Source: Heliocidaris erythrogramma (Eukaryota; Echinodermata; Echinoidea; Camarodonta; Echinometridae). From it: a DNA stretch of 64,000 nucleotides. Both the position numbers and the translations under genes were made by a program. The notes under the pieces are model-generated. The model had not been told where the DNA came from and searched no databases. It worked only from the letters and a program-made list of their open reading frames with translations. The DNA lies in contig CM046871.1 in the NCBI GenBank assembly GCA_025617745.1, positions 31,317,579 to 31,381,578 of the forward strand, in the 5' to 3' direction. The number at the start of each line of letters is the position of its first letter. Position 1 is the first letter of the stretch. This document shows, one piece after another, positions 1 to 9,300 of the stretch.

Positions 1-1004
1 CCTTAAAGATCACATTGCAAGAAAATCACAAATATGGCAATTAATGTATCACTAGAAACTGGGAAGCTTACAGATGGCAATCGTATAAGTTTTATGTCAA
101 CTGCGTATCTGATGATTATAAAAACAACATAAATAAAAGCTCTTCTAAGCATCTGGAATATCCGAGGATTCGCCAGAAATATAGCGATGTTTTGATGTCG
201 TCACACTAGGGATCGATCCTGCTTAAGCAGACGACGTCCTATAATGAATGAACGTAATTGCAATGCAATTATTTATCAAATTATAAAGAGTTTGGTATAT
301 TTAACATGACCTCATTTCACACCATTCTAAAAGGGAAAGTGAAACTGATTCTGATAACTAAAACCGTTTGATTGTAAATACACAGGAGAAGGGTCAATGA
401 TCAATGAAATAAACCCCATTTTCAAATTGAAAAGCCCTCCGAATAATATCACAGATTGTATTCGTTCCCTCTTGAAACGCCGAACATGCTCCGGTGCAAG
501 CAGCTGAAAATACAATGGCGTCTTATTTTGTTTACAAGTGACTGATTCCTTTATTTTTTTAACGCTGCATTTTTCATCAAAATAATACCATACACGAAGT
601 TAAGAGTGAGGCAACAGACTAACATTAAGACTGACGCTAGTCAAGTAAGAGAAATAAGTAAAGAGGAGATGACAAAACAGGCACTGAAAAATGTGTAAGA
701 TGTTATGGGACATCGTCTGCTTAGACAGGACTGGTCCTTCGTGTGTCGTCACACATCTCAGCAGCGTTCAAGGAGCTCTTCAGCTGCTATATCGGGGGCT
801 GTATTTTACCGTTTTATAATTGATAATAATCATTAATTCAAATGTTTCCAAGCGTTGAATTTGGATAACCTTGTATAATTTATGCCATCTATGCAATAAT
901 AAGTATTAAGCCAATATTTATTTTGATGGAATTTTCCTGCAATGTGATCTTTAAAGTATCACCGCAATGTTTCAGCCTTTATACAAGGATATTCTTTCTT
1001 TTAG
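1..1004. other. Intronic or upstream sequence with one TIR-like repeat
   Basis: No exon is visible here. Positions 194-240 and 709-763 are imperfect inverted copies (shared core GCAGACGA and GTCGTCACAC), which suggests a ~570-bp non-autonomous DNA transposon. The rest is unremarkable AT-rich sequence. The upstream exons of the EGF-lectin gene must lie before this window. Confidence 0.5.
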
Positions 1005-1118
1005 ATGTTAATGAATGTTCTAGCCAGCCTTGTCTAAATGAAGGGATTTGCTTGGACGATATAAATGGTTACACATGTCTTTGTGTTGAAGGGTGGACAG
1101 GTACCAATTGCGGAATAA
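1005..1118 (+). CDS. Exon: EGF module 1
   Basis: AG acceptor at 1003-1004 and GTAAGT donor at 1119. The exon is 114 bp, phase 1-1. It encodes a module reading [10 protein letters not shown]...GTNCG with all six cysteines; the first codon is completed by the previous exon. This is the most divergent of the set at its end, which has GI instead of EI after the last cysteine. Confidence 0.85.
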
Positions 1119-4100
1119 GTAAGTCACATTTTAAAGTTCATTATTATTTATTAAGGCCAAATTTTTTTTAAAAAATACATGTTTAGCGTCCTGCCTTTTT
1201 GGAAAAAACGTAAGGAGGAGGCCGTTTTTTTTCTGTTTTTTTTTCAAAAATGGCCGACCGACCCATTTATCCAAAACAACAGGCCGTGCTATTTTTCCAA
1301 GATGGCCGCCATTTAAAAAAAAATGAAAAATAGATATAAAATGAATGTCTTTTCTTTTCATTTTTCTTTCTGTCTTTTTTTTTTGGAGGGGGGGGGGGGG
1401 GGCTGCAGCCCCCAAGGCTCTCGCCCCCACCAGTACGCCAGTGTATACCACTACACCGGGGTTTCCCGACTGTGGATCTCATGGTTTGCGGTTCGAGTCC
1501 CGCCGCGGCACTAATGTCCTTTGGCAAGACATTAATCTACATTTGCCACTCTCTACCCAGGTGTAGTAAATGGGTACCCGGTAGGAATTTATTCCTTGAA
1601 ATGCTGTGAGCACCGAATTCGGTAGCCTAGCTACAGCCGGGGTAATAATACTTCGGCGCTTAGAAACATTTGTATTAAGCGCATTATAAATGCAATGTAT
1701 TATTATTATTATTATTATTATTCCCCCTATTCCTCTTCGAATAGTGCAGTTTTGATGAAGTTAATTTATGCTGTTGGTCTTTAAGTATCACCACAATGGA
1801 TTCACAAGGATATATTTTCCTAAAGTCTATTGCTGAGCCAGATCTTTCTTGTGATACATGTTATAAGATATCCATACTATCTTGAGTACATCCTCTTAAA
1901 GGGAAGCTTCAGGTCTGGAAAAAAGGTAAAAATAATTGTGAGCTTTCTCATACTTTTTATGTTAGTTTGGAAGTTTATCATAGTAGATAATTATGTCCAC
2001 TGAAAAGGATTGCTCTTCAAATGCTCTCACATTCAAAATATGACAAGAATCAGCTGAAATGTTCGGGCCGGACATTTGTGTGTAGTCCCATTTACACATT
2101 TCTGTGGGCAGTGCATGTGACTATCAGCAGGGTTGAGTCAAATTCTTATAATTTTGGTGATTCCAAAACCTTACAGCATAAACCAATTTTTATTTGCTAT
2201 AATTATAATCAACCTTTCCCATGCAGTTAGAGAAGTTTCTTCCATAATCCATTCTCATGACCAGAACTCAACTTTATCTTTGACGTGCAATGGTGGTGAC
2301 TTTCCTCTAAACGGGGCCTTCATTTAACATCCTATCCGAGGGACGGAGTGTTTTTCACTGTAATATGTCTATGAAACAGGGGAGGGGCACGTTAACACAC
2401 AAAGCAGGCTTCAGTCATTCGCCCGGGGTGAATGCGACCCCACAATCTTTGGTTCGACAGGCAGATGCTTTACGGACTGAGCCAACTCGCCTCTTCATCT
2501 TATCTTATCTTTAAACGATATAACAATAATTTACAAGCCATTGCTTATACATATAGGAACCGATGGTCCCTCTATTATAAGCCTGTAGCAATATGAAAAT
2601 TCAGTATTTAGCAGGTTAACAGGTGGGTTAATACAGATTTCACTGGAGGAGCCTGGGCCTTTGAATGATTTTAACAGAAATACCAAATAATTATGTCGCC
2701 ATTTCTGATGATGTTTTAGTCCTCCCCCTTCCCCTCCTCCTCCTCGTCATCATAGTAATGATATTGTAGCCCCTGTCTAAGTACAGAATGTACACTTATA
2801 TCAAACTTTTCCATGGTTTTCATACATCTGCATTGTTTAGTTAGGTAAACGTTAGGTAAAATGATGGGATATAATGATGTTCTGTTTCCATATTTTAAAG
2901 ACTTCGATGAATGTTCCAGTGACCCGTGCCAAAATAAAGGGGTCTGCGAGGACGAGGTGAACAGCTTTATGTGCCAATGTACTGACGGATGGGAAGGAAC
3001 AAACTGTGAGATAGGTAAGAAAACTCCAGTTCGGTTCATTAAAATCTACAAAAAAAATACATTAATGACGTCAGTTCATTATGGCTTTGGCGAACTCAAT
3101 TCAGGTGATTTATATCCATTTATAATTATGTCTTATATTTTTTGCTGTTCGACTTTAGATCAAAACATCGACCGTGCATTTATGAACACTGAGGGGAATT
3201 TCCCTTTGCCGAACCAAATGATTTGCCTTGTGATATTGATATTGCAACATGTATAATAAGGAATAAATATGACTCAAAAATAACTCATAGTATTCGCAAT
3301 TTGATATAAAGGTAATATCCACTTTTCAACTTTCAGACACAAATGAATGTACCAGCGATCCCTGTGAGAATGAAGGAATTTGCCAAGACGAGATGAGCGG
3401 TTATACGTGTCAATGCCTTGATGGATGGGAAGGGACCAACTGTGAAATCAGTGAGTTTCAATTAGAATATATTTATGTCTAATTGTGTAGCTTCCTTACA
3501 CTGCAGTTATACTGTTAATAATGGTAACATACCCTCTTCACTTTCAAAAAACGTTCTGTTTGCCTTTAACATCAGAATTCAGTAGTAGGGGCCTATTGAA
3601 TGAAATTGAAGATACATTTTCACTTGGCGTCAACAATATCTCATAGTATTCGCAATTTGATATAAAAGTAATATCCACTTTTTAACTTTCAGACACAAAT
3701 GAATGTGCCAGCGATCCTTGTGAGAATGAAGGAATTTGCTTGGACGAGGTGAGCGGTTATACTTGTCAATGCCTTGATGGATGGGAAGGAACCAATTGTG
3801 TCTCAAGTAAGTAAACTCTGTATGTTGATTAAATTATATTGTCTTCAGAAACTAAATTAAACATTTAGGACTAATGATATAATTTTCCACAATCACCTAG
3901 ATAGATGAGTGATTTGTGACTACTGCGAGCACAATAGACGGGGACACTCGTTTTCCGAAAGTTCGTTTTCCCGACGGTTCGTATTTCCGAAGGTTCATAA
4001 TTCCGAAACACAAATTTTCCATGACTGGGGGTTCATAATTCCAAACATTTGTTGCATTATTCCCAAGGGTTGTTATTCCGAAGGTTCGTTTATCTGAAGG

Positions 4101-6351
4101 TTCATAATTCCGAAAATGAAAAAGGGTTCGTAATTCCGAAGGTTCGTAATTCCGAAAATGAAATAGGGTTCGTAATTCCGAAAATGATATAGGGTTCGTA
4201 ATTCCGGAAATGAAATAAGGTACCTTAAAAGGAGGGAGGGGGTACCGAAACGACTGAGTAGCCCCCCCCCCCTCCATATCAATGGTCATCTTTCCTCTCT
4301 AACTTTCCTGATGTTATTCTTTGTTTTTTTAGTATTTGTTCAGGTTTTTTGAGTAAAAAAATTCAAAATAGCAGCCAAATGCTGAAACAAATTGAATTTA
4401 CAATAAAAAAATTTCATGCGAAAAAATAAGCCGATGAAATACAATCAAAATACAAAATACAAATAACATTATTATTGAACAGGGAAATGAACATGACAAT
4501 CATAAAAGTACAGATCAGAAAATATTTAGGAGAAAAGGGAATAAAATGGAGGAAGCAGAAATCTAAAAGCAAATCAAATGGAACTATTGCCCAAGAAAAT
4601 ACAAAATTTAAAATAAGAAGTTGAATTGCAGTTAGATTAAAATTCAGAGTAATTGGTAATGCAATTTAGAGTAGCAAACAGGAAAATATACATATTATGA
4701 ATGATGATATGGTTAAAAGTTTTAGTTAGACCAAAAATTAGAAAAAAATATACTAAATTGACATAAAAAATCCTGTTTACCAAGTTCATGAAGTTATCAG
4801 AATTAAGAGTTAATCGAAATTAAAAGTGAAATTGCAATTTAGAATTGATATGGATCACATTACCCAGAATTTTCTATACCGCATTTACTGAGATAGTAAT
4901 GGTACTATTGCACAAAATAAGTTGATTCAAAGTTGTATGTCAGATATTACAGAAAAATTCATGATTATGAAATAAAATACATTCACACTGCAATTTGAAT
5001 TTAAATTCAAATCCTTCTATCTCCCTCTCTTTCTATCTTTCCTTTTGTTATTCTTTGTTTTTATCCCATCGTTTAATATAATGAACATAGACAGAGAAAA
5101 TGATAGAATAAAAACAAAGAATAACATAAGGAAAGACTTTCCTTATATTTTTTTCTCTTTTATCTCTCTCCCTTTTTCTTGACCCTTGATATGGAGGGGG
5201 GGGGGGGGGTTCCTCAGTCGTTTTGGTCCCCCCCGCTACTCTCCTTTTAAGGTACCTTATTTCATTTTCGGAATTACGAACCCTTTTTCATTTTTGGAAT
5301 TACGAACCCTATATTTCATTATCGGAATTACAAATTTTCGGAATTATGAACCCTAATTTTCGGAATTACGAACCCTATTTAATTTTCGGAATTACGAACC
5401 CTATTTAATTTTCGGAATTACGAACTCTATTTCATTTTCGGAATTACGAACCCTATTTCATTTTCGGAATTACGAACCCTATTTCATTTTCGGAAATACG
5501 AACCTTCGGAATTACGGACCTTCGGAGGAACAAGCCTTCGGAATTACGCACCTTCGGAATAACGAACCTATGGTTTCGGCGACACCAGATTCAATAGACC
5601 TGTTTACTAAGTGTGCAAATTTTATGCATACTTTTGAAACAAAGGTTGTTCTTGACAACCTGAAAGCTTGCCAGAGGCTTGTCAGGCATAGCAACAAGTA
5701 ATGTATGCAAAGTGGATTCCAAGTGTTGTAGTTCATTCATTAATAACAGGTTAATGGAATATCTCGTTACTAGGTCCCCAGAAAAGAAACATCCATAAAT
5801 TTGAATCACTTAGTAAACAGGTCTATTGACCGACAGATTGACAAATCTTCAACCTTATTAATTAATTCCTTTGTCGGGGGCAGGTGAGTTTGAACAAAGA
5901 CACATGTATATATCTACATGGTACTCTCTAAATTCCTTAGATTGAAAACTCAATCGAACAGATTGCTGTCAGTGACGAATCTAAGTTAGATTGAAATTTC
6001 AACCGAAATAGATTACAATTTCAACCGAAATAGATTACAATTTCAATCGAAATAGATTACAATTTCAATCTGATAGATTGAGTTTTAAATCTAATTTGGT
6101 TGAAATGTCAATCTAACTTAGATTCGTCACTGACAGCAATCTGTTCGATTGAGTTTTCAATCTAAGGAATTTAGAGAGTAACTTGGCAGGACATGCAACA
6201 ATGCGGTTGATTCCGTCACAATAGCGCCCCATACATTGGCAGGACATTTCGTATATTAAGCGGACATTTGAACAGAAAAATAGGACAATAAATGTCCTGC
6301 TAATGTACCATGTAGATCAATATATATATATATATATATATATACACGAAT

Positions 6352-6397
<46 letters not shown>

Positions 6398-9300
6398 CAT
6401 ATATATAAAGATATGGTATTGATGTACATTGTATCCAGAGCTATAGCATCCACATTTCGATACAACATGTACAAAGATAATACGTCACTCTTTATACTTG
6501 CAGACACAGATGAATGTACCAGCGATCCCTGTGAGAACGAAGGAATTTGCCAAGACGAGGTGAACGGTTATACGTGTCAATGCCTTGATGGATGGGAAGG
6601 GACAAACTGTGAAATTGGTGAATAGACCTAAAATATAGTTTCTTTATTTATGTGTAGTATTCTCTCATTGCAAATCTACTTTTACTTATGGTTATAAGTA
6701 GAGATGATACCAAAAGGAACAAAAAAAAATCCTTTCCTAAGTTTGAAACCAATATTAAAAAAGAAAGCAAATATAGTGAGTGATTTTATAGTACAACTTA
6801 TACATTCAAGAATGTAGAATTCTCCCCATGGCAACACTTTTAGAACTTTTTGTTGCGAAGAGTTGCGAAGGTAAATATTATGTAATTAATTATTTTTTAA
6901 AAGATATTATATAAATGTGAATGAAACAAAGATGATAATATTGTTTGGCTATTACAATCAGATATAAAATCTACCGTTAATACACAAGAAAAAAGGCGTA
7001 AAATATGATTCATTCTTTTTCGGAAAACAAGACAAATATATAATGATGAAATATCAAATATACATCCATTATACAGGAACGATTTTGTTACTGGGGGTGC
7101 TGTCAGGAAAAACAAAAGTCCTCAGCATTTTAGTGTCTCTTTTTAAGTCCAAAAATCTCTGACAAGCAAAAAAAAAAAGAAAAAAAAAAGGGTCTCTTTT
7201 TAACTACTTTTTAACTACTTTTTAGCTACAGCACCCCAGCATCCTCAGCCTTCTAGGGGGTGCCGCCCCCGCACCCCCGGCTTCCAGGCCCCTGCCATAT
7301 GTATTTAATTACGCTTTTTACCATCATAATGTGCAATTTACAATATGTACAGTATGATTAACATCCTTCATGGGTCTACTCAGCCTTGGCATACATATAT
7401 TACCACAAAATCATAGATGTAAACAAAATATACAAAAAAGCTGAAAGCTAAAATATAAATAAATTTAATATGGAAATATTTTTATGTGATATTGCTTTGA
7501 AACAGTTCCAGATCAATTTCTCTTTCGTGTTTAAGGGAAATATGCTTAATTGATATAAAGAGAAGTAATAGTGATTAAAGATACCAACATAAAATGTTGT
7601 TCATGATGGCTTAGCAGTTTGATGAAAAGAAAAGAAAAACACTTAGGACCCGTTTCATTTTTTAAATCACGTTGAGATATTGTAAACAGACATAATTTCA
7701 TGAACTTCTCTTTTTGCTCGTTAGTTTGAAAGTTCTGAATAAAATGGTGGGCATACTTGGCCCGACATCGCCCCTCCCCACCACTTTTAAAACGCTCTAG
7801 TAAAGCTCATGCGAGAAAGGGATTGAAACCAATATTTACTCTATTGAATTATGATTAAAACGCCAGATTCTATTCTTCAAAATATCACAAATTCTATGAA
7901 AATTAATCGAATGGATATAACTGTGTAAGAGTACACTGTAAAAAATATATGTATTTTTACAGGGGAAAAATACAGATTAGTTCTGTATTTACTCATAACA
8001 GCTAATCTGATGTTATTTGTACATCAATGTCATAGGAAAAATGACACAACAAAAGTTACAACTAATCTGTATTTTTACTTCAGAAGTTATGGCGACTCTG
8101 CTGACACCAGATTTGCTATAAAATTACAGACAGTGTTTTTTACAGTGTAGGACGCATATTTGATGTAATTAGTTATCAAGCCATCTTACAAGACCACTAA
8201 ATTTCATGTAGAATTAATTTCTGTTTTTTTGTCTGTCTCTCTATTTCTTTAGACTATGATGAGTGTGCCAGCCAGCCGTGTGGTAATGAAGGTGTTTGTC
8301 AGGACGAGTTGAACGGTTACACATGTGAATGCGCCGATGGTTGGTTTGGTACTCATTGTGAAATCGGTGAGTAGGTCTAAAAATATATATATACTTAAAA
8401 AGCTAGCTCGCCCGGTGCTCTCGTACATATTGAGACACTATACAAAAACCACATAATTTCCTGGTACGTCATACGTGTGAAAGTCATATAAGTTGGATTT
8501 AAACACGACTAATGAACAGCTCTTCAAAGTTTTCAAAATTGAATTAAATGTCGTTTAACTGAAAAACAGAGGTTCGGACGATAGATGTGGGGTGAGGGGG
8601 GGGGGGGGGTGCTCCTTTTGTCTGGCAAACAAAAGGTGCACCACTGCACCCCCATTTTCATTGTCCGAGCCCGACGTTTCGCCGCCTCTATGGAAAAAAG
8701 TTTAATGTGTAACTTATTATTATCAGGTGACGTCTCATTTGTCCTACTTATCATAATTTGTCCTACCCCTAAGTAAAATGATAATGTTATGATTTAGGTT
8801 CATGTCAAATATCTGTCTGCCTCTGTAAGATCCCCTGAAAGTAACAAGTTTTTGTTAGGTAAGTTTATGTTTTGACCATTTTAGTAGGCGACTTTCATTA
8901 AAAAAATTCTATTTTGGGACGAAGATACAAATCTTATTACCGCCTTTCGTGACGATTGTTTTTTGTTCCAACTTATATTTTTCGAAAGTTACTGTAGAAA
9001 GGATTCAAACAATCCAAGTTATCTACAGGCAACATCCTCAGTCAATATTTAACCATTTTATTTGAAAGAATTCGTATGATTGATTGAAATTGATATTTAT
9101 TCATCTTTCTTCCTTGTCACGTAGAATATTACATTCAATTGTTATGTATTTACAGAGCAAACAGAATCATGACAATAATTATAATGAAGTGAATTGAAAA
9201 AAAGACAATGACAGAGCATGCATGCAGAAATCGAAGTAAGCAATCGAATTTATACCGAGTGTTTTGCTACCTTTCAGCTAATAACTGTCCGACGGGATGG

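Larger units (their letters stand above)
1119..2900 (+). other. Intron 1 of EGF-lectin gene, repeat-rich
   Basis: It contains a T/G-rich low-complexity block (1190-1440, with a G run at 1386-1402), a + strand SINE, a - strand SINE and a short exon-like scrap, all listed separately. I see nothing recognisable in 1725-2220 or 2505-2880. Confidence 0.7.
3281..3806 (+). repeat. Tandem duplication of an EGF exon with its intron flank
   Basis: The intron segment starting CTCATAGTATTCGCAATTTG occurs at 3281 and again at 3641. In both cases it is followed by the same ~50 bp of intron and then a near-identical EGF exon. The unit is ~360 bp. The matching intron sequence shows that the duplication is recent. 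Confidence 0.85.
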
